DNA of 64,000 nucleotides from CAWALV01 sp963782965 (GTDB lineage Bacteria; Actinomycetota; Actinomycetes; Acidothermales; Acidothermaceae), in contig CAWALV010000006.1 of the NCBI GenBank assembly GCA_963782965.1, positions 1,612,001-1,676,000 on the forward strand, in the 5' to 3' direction. The notes beneath the pieces were generated by a model that was not told the DNA's origin, did not search any database, and worked only from the letters and a program-made list of their open reading frames with translations. The translations under genes and the position numbers were made by a program. Shown in pieces: positions 1-11,198 of this stretch. Position 1 is the stretch's first letter; each line of letters begins with the position of its first letter.

Positions 1-1163
1 GCCGCGGACGGCGACACCTCGACCGGTATCCCGCGGCGTCGCAGCTCGCTCGCCACGCGGTTCGCCGCGACCCGATCCTCCTCGGCCGCGACCGCGACGA
101 GCACGCAGGTCGGCACCGATCGCGACGCCACGAGCACACCGTGGCCGAGCAGCCGGGCGAGGAGCCGGGTGACGCCGATCGAGACGCCCACGCCCGGATA
201 CGTCGTCTTGCCGTCGGAGGCCAGCGAGTCGTAGCGGCCGCCGGAGCTGATCGAGCCCAGCTCCTCGTGGCCGATCAACTGGGTCTCATAGACGGTGCCG
301 GTGTAGTAGTCGAGGCCGCGCGCGATCCGCAGGTCGGCCACGACGAGACCCGGTGCGATCTCGGCCACCCCCTCGACGACCCGCAGCAACTCCTCGATGC
401 CTTCGTCGAGCAACGGGTCGGTTACGCCCAGGGCCCGTACCCGATCGGCGAACGAGCCGTCCGCGGTGGAAATCGAGGCCAGCGCCAGACACGCTTTCGC
501 GGCGGACGACGACAGGCCGGCGTCGCCGACGAGCAGCTTCTCCACGGCGTCCGGGCCGGCCTTGTCGAGCTTGTCGACCGCCCGCAGCACCGCCGACGGG
601 TCGGACGCCCCGACACCGCGGTAGAACCCCTCCGCCAGCTTGCGGTTGTTGACCTGGATACGCACCGGCGGGATCGGCAACGCCGCCAACGCCTCGCCGA
701 TCACCAGTGGCAGCTCGATCTCGTAGTGGAACGGCAGCGTGTCGCGATCGATGACGTCGACGTCGGCCTGCACGAACTCGCGGTAGCGACCCTCCTGCGG
801 TCGCTCACCGCGCCACACCTTCTGTATCTGGTAGCGCCGGAACGGGAAGGCGAGGTGCCCCGCGTTGTCCAGGACGTAGCGCGCGAACGGCACGGTCAGG
901 TCGAAGTGCAGCCCGAGCCCGGCGTCGCCCTCGTCGTCGGTCGCGTGCAACCGGCGCAGCACGTACACCTCGTTGTCGATCTCGCCCTTGCGCAGCAGCT
1001 GCTCGAGCGGCTCGACCGCCCTCGTCTCGATCGGCGCGAAGCCGTGCAGCTCGAAGACTCGGCGGATCGTGTCGAGCACCTGTTGTTCAACGATGCGCTG
1101 CGGCGGCAACCACTCGGGAAAGCCGGACAGCGAAGAAGACGCGAGCCTGCCTGGTCTGCTCAC
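1..1163 (-). CDS. hisS: Histidyl-tRNA synthetase, C-terminus cut by window edge
   Basis: Class II synthetase that charges tRNA-His in the cytoplasm. About 387 codons are visible, and the family is usually 420-430 residues, so roughly the last 40 lie beyond the left edge. Seen: motif 1 region near residues 20-60, DLTVPFARY (88-96), motif 2 with FRRYQIQKVWRGERPQEGRY (about 108-127), the histidine-specific LDYYTGTVYE, and motif 3 GVGVSIGVTRL. The GTG start is chosen because it overlaps the stop of the upstream hydrolase gene as GTGA, and the protein then begins VSRPGRL. The pair hisS plus metallo-beta-lactamase hydrolase has the same order in M. tuberculosis (Rv2580c-Rv2581c, recalled). The identification is secure. 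Confidence 0.95.
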   Translation of the reverse strand, partial: MSRPGRLASSSLSGFPEWLPPQRIVEQQVLDTIRRVFELHGFAPIETRAVEPLEQLLRKGEIDNEVYVLRRLHATDDEGDAGLGLHFDLTVPFARYVLDNAGHLAFPFRRYQIQKVWRGERPQEGRYREFVQADVDVIDRDTLPFHYEIELPLVIGEALAALPIPPVRIQVNNRKLAEGFYRGVGASDPSAVLRAVDKLDKAGPDAVEKLLVGDAGLSSSAAKACLALASISTADGSFADRVRALGVTDPLLDEGIEELLRVVEGVAEIAPGLVVADLRIARGLDYYTGTVYETQLIGHEELGSISSGGRYDSLASDGKTTYPGVGVSIGVTRLLARLLGHGVLVASRSVPTCVLVAVAAEEDRVAANRVASELRRRGIPVEVSPSA

Positions 1164-1873
1164 GACGCCGACCTCCCTTCGGTGCGGGCGCGAGCGCCGA
1201 CGAACTCGCGCAGGTAGGGATTCGTCGCGCGTTCCCGCCCGAGCGTCGTGCGCGGTCCGTGCCCGGGCAGCACCAGCGTCTCGTCGGTCGACGGCCCCGA
1301 GCAGACCTTGGCCAGGCTGCGGCGCATCTGCTCCGGGTCGCCGCCGGCCAGGTCGGTGCGCCCCACCGAGCCGGCGAAGAGCAGGTCCCCGGAGAACAGC
1401 ATCGCCTCGCCGTCGGGCCCGCCACCCGTCGTCCGAAAGACGACCGAGCCCGCGGTGTGACCCGGGGTGTGGTCGACCACCAGCTCGACGCCGGGGAAGT
1501 GCAGCGACTCGCCGTCGTCGAGGCAGCGGACGTCGGACGGCTCGGTGAACCGGACGCCGGCGAGCCCGAGCGCCTCCACCAGCTCAGCCGAGCCGGCCAG
1601 AACCGGGTCGCTGAGCCGGTCGCGGTCGGCGGGATGCACGTAGGCAGGCACGTCGTGGGCCCCGCAGACCGGAGCGACCGACCACATGTGGTCGAGGTGA
1701 CCGTGGGTGAGCAGCACGGCGGCGGGCTGGAGCCGGTGCTCGCGCAGCGCCTCGGCTATGCCCTGGACGGCATCCTGTCCCGGATCGATGACGACGCACC
1801 GCTCCCCGGGGCCTGGCGCCACGACGTAACAGTTGGTCGCGAACACCCCGGCTGGGAAGCCGACGACGAGCAC
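1160..1873 (-). CDS. Metallo-beta-lactamase-fold hydrolase (glyoxalase II-like)
   Basis: A 237-residue zinc hydrolase of the glyoxalase II/MBL superfamily, probably a hydroxyacylglutathione hydrolase-like thioesterase whose substrate is unknown here. Seen: the metal motif THGHLDHMW near residue 60, a later HTPGHTAGS, a SGDLLFAGSVGRTD aspartate loop and a C-terminal LPGHGPRTTLGRER histidine. An upstream in-frame extension reaches 1969, but the GTG at 1873 is preferred: AGGAAGGA lies six bases before it and the protein then starts directly with the first beta strand (VLVVGFPAGVFATNCYVV). It overlaps hisS by four bases, so the two are probably co-translated. Family assignment is strong; the precise reaction cannot be told from sequence. 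Confidence 0.85.
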   Translation of the reverse strand: MLVVGFPAGVFATNCYVVAPGPGERCVVIDPGQDAVQGIAEALREHRLQPAAVLLTHGHLDHMWSVAPVCGAHDVPAYVHPADRDRLSDPVLAGSAELVEALGLAGVRFTEPSDVRCLDDGESLHFPGVELVVDHTPGHTAGSVVFRTTGGGPDGEAMLFSGDLLFAGSVGRTDLAGGDPEQMRRSLAKVCSGPSTDETLVLPGHGPRTTLGRERATNPYLREFVGARARTEGRSAS

Positions 1874-2035
1874 GAACGTCCTTCCTGTCGTGGAGCGGAT
1901 TGGCGGGTGGGCGACTTCTGAGGAACGGCTGAGAAGTCCACCTCCTGCTGCGGGGAGCCTACCGGCCACCCCTAGACTGTCGCCGCGCGCGCGTCATCGA
2001 AGCGCGGCCGTCGAGCTGTGTTGGAGGAGGTCGCG

Positions 2036-2846
2036 TTGGCCGGCAAGGACCGGAAGCGCCAGATCGCACGGGAACGCTACGAGCGACGCCAGGAGCAGCG
2101 GATGGCTGCGCGGGCGAGGGCTCGGCGGCGGCTGACCATCGGCTCCGCGGCGGGCGCGGTGATCCTGGTGGTGGCGATCGTGCTCGCGGTGGTTCTTTCC
2201 GGCGGCGGCAGCAGCCCGAGCGCCGCCTCGGCCGGCTCGTCCTCGTCGGCGTCGTCCCCTCCCCCGCCGCCGCCCACCACGGCCCCGGGCTGCACGACCA
2301 AGCTGAGCGCCTCACCGACCGTTTCGCCGAGCCCGTGGTCGGTGCCGAGCGGTGCGAGTTCGGCGCTGAAGACCGAGCCGACGGTCACGATCCCGGCCGG
2401 AGCCGTGCCGACGACGGTGCAGACCAAGACGCTCATCGAGGGCACCGGGGCAGACTGCGACCGCCAACGACAGCGTGACGATCAACTACATCGGCTTCAA
2501 CTACGTCGACTGCAAGGAGTTCGACTCCTCCTGGTCGCGCGGTAATCCGACGACGTTCCCGCTGAGCGGGGTGATCCCCGGCTTCGCCAAGGGCGTCGAG
2601 GGCATGAAGGTCGGCGGCCGGCGCGAGATCATCGTCCCGCCCGACCAGGGCTACGGCACGACCGGGCAGGGCAACGTTGCCCCGAACGAGGAGATCGTCT
2701 TCGTGGTCGACCTGCTCGGCGTCACGCAGGGCAGCGCCTCACCGTCGGGCTCGGGCGCGTCGAGCACGCCGCCGCTGTCGCCGCCGGCGAGTTCACCGCC
2801 GGCAAGCTCACCGTCTGGAGGGTCACCGTCCGCGACCTCGTCGTGA
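2036..2846 (+). CDS. Membrane-anchored FKBP-type peptidyl-prolyl isomerase (one-base frameshift)
   Basis: Extracytoplasmic prolyl cis-trans isomerase. The N-terminus is a basic, Arg/Lys-rich cytoplasmic stretch (residues 1-35), then one membrane span (about 38-60), a Ser/Pro linker, and an FKBP domain containing NYIGFNYVDCKEFDSSW, VIPGFAKGVEGM and GYGTTGQGN, followed by a Ser/Pro tail. The usual active-site Trp in VIPGW is Phe here. The TTG at 2036 is preferred because GGAGGAGG ends six bases upstream. The reading frame breaks at the GGGG run 2447-2450: removing one G restores a continuous 269-residue protein through TLIEGTGQTATANDSV. Total length is 3n+1. The gene lies on the plus strand between minus-strand hydrolase and relA genes, the place of the ppiB cyclophilin in mycobacteria. 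Confidence 0.8.
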
Positions 2847-2900
2847 GGTCGCGCCGCGCAGCGCGAGACGTCGCGCCAGGCCCGCGCAGCGCTCGCGGTC

Positions 2901-5405
<2,505 letters not shown>

Positions 5406-5512
5406 TCGTTGCTCCTCCGTGCCGGGGTTGCCAGTCTAGCGGGCAGCACGCACAGGGGCGTTCCGCTCACAATCGAGCCGGACGCCGGTGCCGGTCGGGC
5501 GGCGGATGCGGA

Positions 5513-6052
5513 TCAGACGACGAACAGCGTGCGCACTTCGACGTCGGCCGGCAGCTTGGCCCGGCCGGCCAGCGGCGTCAGCTCGATGAGGAACGACAGG
5601 CCGGCGACCACCGCACCGGCCTGCGCGACCAGATTGAGAGCAGCACCGGCCGTGCCGCCGGTGGCCAGCACGTCGTCGATGATCAGAATGCGGTCACCGG
5701 GTTCGAACGCGTCGCGATGCACTTCGATCGCCGCACTGCCGTACTCCAGCTCGTAGCTTCGCTCGAACGTGTCGTAGGGCAACTTGCCCTTCTTGCGCAT
5801 CGGCACGAACCCGGCACGCAGGTGATAGGCAACCGGTGCAGCCAAGATGAAGCCGCGCGCTTCGATGCCCACCACTTTGTCGATGCGACCGGCACCCGAC
5901 GGAAACTGCTCGACCAGCGCGTCGACGACCGCCTCGAAGCCGGCCGGATCGGCGAGGAGCGGCGTGATGTCCTTGAACACGATCCCCGGCGACGGATAGT
6001 CGGCGATGTCGCGCACGCGGCGGCCGATCAGCTCGCTGATGCCGTCCGCCAC
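5513..6052 (-). CDS. apt: Adenine phosphoribosyltransferase
   Basis: Salvages adenine with PRPP to give AMP. The 179-residue protein has the family start (IADYPSPGIVFKDITPLL, about 16-33), the GIEARGFILAAPVAY segment (62-76) and the PRPP-binding loop ILIIDDVLATGGTAG (122-136). The ATG start is directly supported by homology of the first helix. It lies between secF and relA on the same strand, about 65 bases after secF and 107 bases before relA, as in M. tuberculosis, where this cluster links purine salvage with alarmone metabolism (recalled order). Nothing unusual is seen. Confidence 0.96.
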   Translation of the reverse strand: MADGISELIGRRVRDIADYPSPGIVFKDITPLLADPAGFEAVVDALVEQFPSGAGRIDKVVGIEARGFILAAPVAYHLRAGFVPMRKKGKLPYDTFERSYELEYGSAAIEVHRDAFEPGDRILIIDDVLATGGTAGAALNLVAQAGAVVAGLSFLIELTPLAGRAKLPADVEVRTLFVV

Positions 6053-6117
6053 TGGCTCGCCGTCCTATGCCGTTGTTCGACGCACTACGGGTGCGTTGCG
6101 TGCCTTGCTCCGCACTC

Positions 6118-7389
6118 TCAGCGGCGTCGCTTCTTGCCTGAGGGCCGACCGCCCGAACGCCGCGGGCGCGTCGCCGGTCGCCGCGCCGCCGGGGACGGCG
6201 TCCGCGCGGGAGCGCCTGCCGGCCGCGCGGCAACGGTGTCGTCGCCCGAGGAGTCTGCGGCGTCGCCCGACTCGCCCCCCGCGTCGCCGGCGGCGGGGTC
6301 CGGGTCGGGGTCGCGGGAACGCTGTCCGGCGAGACGCGGCGTCGCGGATCCGGACGCGCTGCCGGCACCGGCCGTGGCCATCGCGACGGCGGGGCTGCGC
6401 CCGGTGCCGCCCTGACGGGCGGCCACCCGCTTCGCCAGTGCCTGGAACTGCGGCTCGTGCTCCTTGAACAGCGCGACGAGCGGCGTGGCAATGAAGATCG
6501 AGGAATAGGTACCGGTGGCCAGACCGACGAACAACGCAAGAGCGAGGTCCTTCAGCGAACCGGCGCCGAGCAGACCTGCGCCGACGAACAGCAGCGAAGC
6601 GACCGGGAGCAAGGCGATGATCGAGGTGTTGATCGACCGCACCAAGGTCTGGTTCACGGCGAGGTTGGCCGCCTGGCTGTAGGTCATCCGGCTTCCGCCG
6701 GCGATCTCGCGCGTGTTCTCGCGAACCTTGTCGAACACGACGACCGTGTCGTAGAGCGAGTAGCCGAGGATCGTCAACAAACCGATGATCGTCGATGGCG
6801 AGACCTCGAAGCCGACGAGCGCGTAGATGCCGACCGTGACGATGAGGTCGTGGATGAGCGCGATGATCGCCGCGGCGGCCATCTTCCACTCATAACGCAG
6901 CGACAGGTAGACCACGACGGCGATCAGGAAGACGATCAGGCTCTCGATCGCCTTGCCCGTGATCTGCTTGCCCCAGCTTGAGCCGACAGTCGTCGTCGAC
7001 ACGTCGGCCTTGACGACGCCGAGCTTGCCGATGATCGCGTTGGTGACCTTGTCGGCATTCGGCTGATCGAGCGCCTTCGTCTCGACCTGGTAGGTGGCCT
7101 TACCGACCCCGGCCTGCGTGAGGTGCTGCACGATCGGATCGGTGACACCGGCGCCGGCGCCGGTCACCGTGCTACTCACCTGGGACGTCGAGAATCCCTT
7201 GTCGGGGAAGGTGAACTGGCTGCCGCCCTTGAACTCCAGGCTCATGTGCAGGCCACGGGTGCCGAGCCCGATCAACCCGATGAGGATGACGACGCCGGAC
7301 AGCGCGAGCCAGCGACGCCAGCGCCCGACGAAGTTATAGGAGACCTGGCCGGTGTAGAGGTTGTGGCCGAGGGTACCGAGCCGGCTCAT
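6118..7389 (-). CDS. secF: Protein translocase subunit SecF
   Basis: Inner-membrane partner of SecD that uses the proton gradient to aid Sec-dependent export. 423 residues: an N-terminal membrane span (about 28-46), an extracytoplasmic domain, then five further spans with the conserved LTILGYSLYDTVVVFDKVREN segment of the SecD/SecF (RND-like) fold. The final 110 residues after the last span are a long Ala/Arg/Pro-rich cytoplasmic tail ending GKKRRR, longer than in many bacteria but common in actinobacteria. It starts one base after the secD stop, so the two are one transcription unit. Start ATG 7389 is unambiguous. Confidence 0.96.
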   Translation of the reverse strand: MSRLGTLGHNLYTGQVSYNFVGRWRRWLALSGVVILIGLIGLGTRGLHMSLEFKGGSQFTFPDKGFSTSQVSSTVTGAGAGVTDPIVQHLTQAGVGKATYQVETKALDQPNADKVTNAIIGKLGVVKADVSTTTVGSSWGKQITGKAIESLIVFLIAVVVYLSLRYEWKMAAAAIIALIHDLIVTVGIYALVGFEVSPSTIIGLLTILGYSLYDTVVVFDKVRENTREIAGGSRMTYSQAANLAVNQTLVRSINTSIIALLPVASLLFVGAGLLGAGSLKDLALALFVGLATGTYSSIFIATPLVALFKEHEPQFQALAKRVAARQGGTGRSPAVAMATAGAGSASGSATPRLAGQRSRDPDPDPAAGDAGGESGDAADSSGDDTVAARPAGAPARTPSPAARRPATRPRRSGGRPSGKKRRR

Positions 7390-7390
7390 G

Positions 7391-9208
7391 TCAGACCTTC
7401 CTGGCGGACGCGACGCGGCGGGTAACGATACCGCCGCCCGGCAGCTTGGTCACGCCGAGCCGTTCCGGGTCCAGACCCGACAGCCGATGTCCGTTGCCGA
7501 AGAACTTGGTGTTTCCGAGCAACGTGATGAGCGGCTTGGTGAAGAAGAACACCACGAACAGGTCGACGATGGTCGACAGCCCGAGCGTGAACGCGAAGCC
7601 GCGCACGTCTCCGATGGCCAGCCAGTAGAGAACCGCCGCGGCGAGCAGCGACACGAGGTCGGCAGACACGATGGTGCGCCGCGCGCGGACCCAGCCCTTC
7701 TCCACCGCCGAACGCAGGGAGTTGCCCTCGCGCACTTCGTCGCGCAGCCGTTCGAAGAAGACGACGAAGGAGTCGGCCGTGACACCGACGGCGACGATCA
7801 GACCGGCGATGCCGGCCAGGGTCAGGGTGTAGCCGATGCCTTGGCCGAGCAGCACCAGGATCGGGTACTGGATCGCGGCCGAGAGCGCGAGGCTCGTCAC
7901 GGTCACCAGCGACAGCCCGCGGTAATAGAAGAAGGAGTAGAGCAGGACCAGGGCAAGGCCGATGGCGCCGGCGAGCAGGCCGGCCCGCAGCTCGCTGTTG
8001 CCCAGAGTCGCGGAGACGGTCTGCGCCGTCTGCTGGGCGAACTTCAACGGCAACGCGCCGTACTTCAGGACGTTCGCCAGGTCTTTCGCTTGGCTCTGCG
8101 AGAAGCTACCGGTGATCTGCGTGTTGCCGCCGGGGATCGGTTCGGCGATGCGCTCCGCCGATTTCACGATGCCGTCGAGCACGATCGCCGTGTCGGTGCC
8201 GACGTTCTTCGTCGTAAAGGTGGCCCACCGCGAGGATGCCTTGCTCTTGAAGTTGAGCAGGACGGTCCATTGGGTGCCCGTCTGGTTGTCGAGGGCCGCG
8301 GATGCCGACGAGACTTCGGTGCCTTGGATCAGCGTCGGGTAGAGCAGGTACTTGAACCAGACACCGGTGCTGTTCCCGCAGGCGATGAGGAACTGGGTCG
8401 GGACGTCTGCCTGACCACCCTGCTGGTTTTCCGGCTGGTTGCAGTCCATGGCGTTGTACTGCTTGATGACATCGGCAGACGGGGTCTGTGCCACCGCACC
8501 TGATCCGGCGCCCGCGGAACCGGCCGCCGACGGGGAAGCACTCGGCGCCGGGCTCGATGCCGCGGGGCTGGACGCGGCGGGGCTGGACGACGCGGCTGCG
8601 GGGAGCTGGCGGTGGAACGACGCCGGCTGCGCCGCGCTGCCGCCGCTGCGCGTACCCGGCTCGCCGAGACCCTGCGGCGAACCGGAGCCGCTCGGCGTCG
8701 TACTCGGTGAGGGAGCGACCGCCGACGGCGCGGGCGATGGGCTGCCGGACGGGCTGGTGCTGGGGGCGGGGCTGGGCGTCGTGCCGGGCGTGGTCGCGGA
8801 AGTGTCGGGAACCGTGGCCCCGGTCATCCCTGGGTCGTTGGACTCATACACCTGCCGGATGCTCAGCAGCGCCGTCTCGCCGATCTTGTCGAGGACGCCC
8901 TGCTTGTCCTTGCCAGGTACTGACACGACGATGTTGTTGCCCTCGGTCTTGACGTCGGCGTTGCTCACGCCGAGACCGTTGACCCGGTCGCGCATGATCC
9001 CGACGGCGGTGTTGAGGGCCGACTGGGTCACCTTGTGGCCGGCGTTCGGCTCGGCCTTGAGCGTGACCGTGGTGCCACCACGCAAGTCGAGACCCAGCTC
9101 CGGCCCGAAGTGGCCGGACAACGCCATGCCGCCGTAGAGCAAGGCGAGAAGGGCGAGGACCAACGTCAGGGCACGCCCTGGCTTGGTCGACCGCTTGGCA
9201 GGTGGCAC
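7391..9208 (-). CDS. secD: Protein translocase subunit SecD
   Basis: Membrane component of the SecDF accessory complex. 605 residues from a GTG start with GGGAGAA just upstream. Seen: N-terminal span (about 12-32), the conserved GPELGLDLRGGTTVTL, a P1 head domain, and six C-terminal spans with the SecD motif region YTLTLAGIAGLIVAVGVTAD. Between residues about 130 and 250 there is a long Ser/Pro/Ala/Thr-rich insertion with many PSPAP and SSPAAS repeats, which is extracytoplasmic by topology and probably disordered. It is coupled to secF (one-base gap) and preceded by yajC about 160 bases upstream, the usual yajC-secD-secF order. Confidence 0.96.
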   Translation of the reverse strand: MPPAKRSTKPGRALTLVLALLALLYGGMALSGHFGPELGLDLRGGTTVTLKAEPNAGHKVTQSALNTAVGIMRDRVNGLGVSNADVKTEGNNIVVSVPGKDKQGVLDKIGETALLSIRQVYESNDPGMTGATVPDTSATTPGTTPSPAPSTSPSGSPSPAPSAVAPSPSTTPSGSGSPQGLGEPGTRSGGSAAQPASFHRQLPAAASSSPAASSPAASSPAPSASPSAAGSAGAGSGAVAQTPSADVIKQYNAMDCNQPENQQGGQADVPTQFLIACGNSTGVWFKYLLYPTLIQGTEVSSASAALDNQTGTQWTVLLNFKSKASSRWATFTTKNVGTDTAIVLDGIVKSAERIAEPIPGGNTQITGSFSQSQAKDLANVLKYGALPLKFAQQTAQTVSATLGNSELRAGLLAGAIGLALVLLYSFFYYRGLSLVTVTSLALSAAIQYPILVLLGQGIGYTLTLAGIAGLIVAVGVTADSFVVFFERLRDEVREGNSLRSAVEKGWVRARRTIVSADLVSLLAAAVLYWLAIGDVRGFAFTLGLSTIVDLFVVFFFTKPLITLLGNTKFFGNGHRLSGLDPERLGVTKLPGGGIVTRRVASARKV

Positions 9209-9368
9209 TGAACTTCTCCCTGACTCTTCGTCAACGACCGTTCGTCAACGACTGTTCGTCAACGTCTCGCGAGGTCGGCAGCCACGGCGACCCTAGGGCA
9301 TCGAGGCGACCGCCGCAGGCGGGCGCGCGAACCAACCACGAAGTATGGCCAATCCGTCGACGCCGCCC

Positions 9369-9926
9369 TCACCTGCTACGAACCGAGCGCCACGCGCCTT
9401 TACGGGTCTTGTCTGCCGCCGGCCCGTCGGCCGTGTCGGGTGTGCCCGAGTTGTCGGACGTCGCGTCCTGCCCGACCCAGCCCAACGACGGCTCGGGGGT
9501 TCCCTCGCTGTCGGTGTCGCCGTGCCTCACGGCGGCGGACTCACCCGAGTCGGCGACGTCGGAGCGGCCATCGCTTGCGTGCTCGTCGGCGTCCTCAGCG
9601 TCGTCCCCGTCGGCGTCCCCGTCGGCGTCCTCGGCGTCGTCCCCGTCGGCGTCCTCGGCGTCGTCGAACTCGTCAGTCGTGTCGGGCACGACCCGCATGA
9701 CGGCCGCGCGCATCAGCCGGATCTCGACCTCGTCGGCGATCTCGACGACCAGCGCGTCGTCCTCGAGGTCGACGACCGTGCCGAACATGCCCGACGTGGT
9801 CACGATCCGGGTGCCCGGCTCGATCGTCTGCTGCATCGCCGCCGTCTGCTTGCGACGGCGGTTCTGCGGCAGGATGAGCAGCAGGTAGAACGCCGCGATG
9901 ACGACGACGATAAAGATCAGATTCAC
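9369..9926 (-). CDS. yajC: Preprotein translocase accessory subunit YajC with acidic repeat tail
   Basis: Small single-span protein of the SecDF-YajC complex. The in-frame open region extends to 10061, but the GTG at 9926 is chosen: GGAAGGA lies six bases upstream and the protein then begins at its membrane span (VNLIFIVVVIAAFYLLLILP) followed by the diagnostic PQNRRRKQ and the GTRIVTTSGMFGTVVDLEDD core. 185 residues against about 110 for a typical YajC. The extra is a C-terminal tail of near-repeats of Asp/Glu/Ala/Gly (DGDDAEDAD type, residues about 118-140), then Ser/Thr/Asp-rich sequence. The tail is probably cytoplasmic and disordered; its role is unknown. Confidence 0.92.
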   Translation of the reverse strand: MNLIFIVVVIAAFYLLLILPQNRRRKQTAAMQQTIEPGTRIVTTSGMFGTVVDLEDDALVVEIADEVEIRLMRAAVMRVVPDTTDEFDDAEDADGDDAEDADGDADGDDAEDADEHASDGRSDVADSGESAAVRHGDTDSEGTPEPSLGWVGQDATSDNSGTPDTADGPAADKTRKGAWRSVRSR

Positions 9927-10106
9927 AACTGTTCCTTCCGGGCGTGTGGCGCGCGGCCGCACGTCTCGTTTGCGCCGTATCGGGCCACGGCGACTCGGGG
10001 CCGGCAGGAGGCACAAGGCGTGCGCTAGCCGTCCCCCACCCGCGAGTGTAGGCGATGCCACCGAACCACGGCCGACCCGGCGATCAGGCCGGCGACCAAC
10101 GGCGAG

Positions 10107-11198
10107 TCAGCCGCCGGTCGTGCCGTCGAACAAGGTCGCCGACACGGGCGCGACCGCACCGAGCGCGTCGAGCGGCGGGACGAGGCCAAGGTGTCGCCAC
10201 GCGGCGGCGGTGGCGACCCGGCCCCGCGGGGTACGCGCGATCATGCCCGCCCGGAACAGGAACGGTTCGGCGACCTCTTCGACCGTCTCCGGTTCCTCCC
10301 CGACGGCGATCGCGACGGTCGACAGGCCGACCGGACCGCCACCGAACCGCCTGACCAGCGCCTCCAACACGGCGCGGTCGAGCCGGTCCAGCCCGCGCTC
10401 GTCGACCTCGTAGACCGCCAGCGCCGCCGCCGCGATGTCGCGGGTGACGACGCCGTCGGCACGAACCTCGGCGAAGTCGCGCACGCGACGCAGCAGCCGG
10501 TTCGCGATGCGCGGAGTGCCACGCGAGCGACCGGCGATCTCGCGCGCGCCGTCGACACTGAGCGGGACGTCGAGCAGCCCCGCCGAACGCACCAGCACGC
10601 GTTCGAGCTCGTCCGCCGCATAGAAGTCCATGTGCGCCGTGAAGCCGAACCGGTCGCGCAGCGGACCCGGCAGCAGTCCCGCCCGAGTCGTCGCGCCGAC
10701 CAGGGTGAACGGTGCGAGGTCGAGCGCGATCACCGACGCGCCCGGGCCCTTGCCGACGACGACGTCGACCCGGAAGTCCTCCATCGCGAGGTAGAGCATC
10801 TCCTCGGCCGGCCGCGACATGCGGTGGATCTCGTCGAGGAACAGCACCTCGCCCTCGGTGAGCTGGGTGAGCAGCGCGGCCAGATCGCCGGCGTGCTGGA
10901 TCGCCGGGCCACTGGTGATCCGCAGCGGGGCGTTGACCTCAGCAGCGATGATCATCGCGAGGGTCGTCTTGCCGAGGCCCGGGGCGCCCGAGAGCAGCAC
11001 GTGGTCAGGGGTACGGCCGCGCTGCCGCGCGCCGTCCAGGATCAATGAGAGCTGCTCCCTGACCCGCTCCTGGCCGATGAACTCGCCGAGCCGCTTGGGC
11101 CGCAACGCGGCTTCGGCCGCGGACTCCTCGGGGTCGCTGACATCGGTGTCGGCGTCGACCAACAACCGGCTCGGGTCCGTGCCCGGGTCGCCACTCAT
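10107..11198 (-). CDS. ruvB: Holliday junction branch-migration ATPase RuvB
   Basis: AAA+ motor that with RuvA drives branch migration of Holliday junctions in recombination repair. 363 residues. Seen: FIGQERVREQLSL, Walker A GAPGLGKTT, Walker B LFLDEIHR, sensor segment GATTRAGLLPGPLRDRFG, arginine finger region, and the C-terminal winged helix with GGGPVGLSTVA and TPRGRVAT. The ATG at 11198 is chosen because it overlaps the ruvA stop as ATGA; a longer upstream extension in frame has no family similarity. Last gene of the ruvC-ruvA-ruvB operon. Confidence 0.97.
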   Translation of the reverse strand: MSGDPGTDPSRLLVDADTDVSDPEESAAEAALRPKRLGEFIGQERVREQLSLILDGARQRGRTPDHVLLSGAPGLGKTTLAMIIAAEVNAPLRITSGPAIQHAGDLAALLTQLTEGEVLFLDEIHRMSRPAEEMLYLAMEDFRVDVVVGKGPGASVIALDLAPFTLVGATTRAGLLPGPLRDRFGFTAHMDFYAADELERVLVRSAGLLDVPLSVDGAREIAGRSRGTPRIANRLLRRVRDFAEVRADGVVTRDIAAAALAVYEVDERGLDRLDRAVLEALVRRFGGGPVGLSTVAIAVGEEPETVEEVAEPFLFRAGMIARTPRGRVATAAAWRHLGLVPPLDALGAVAPVSATLFDGTTGG

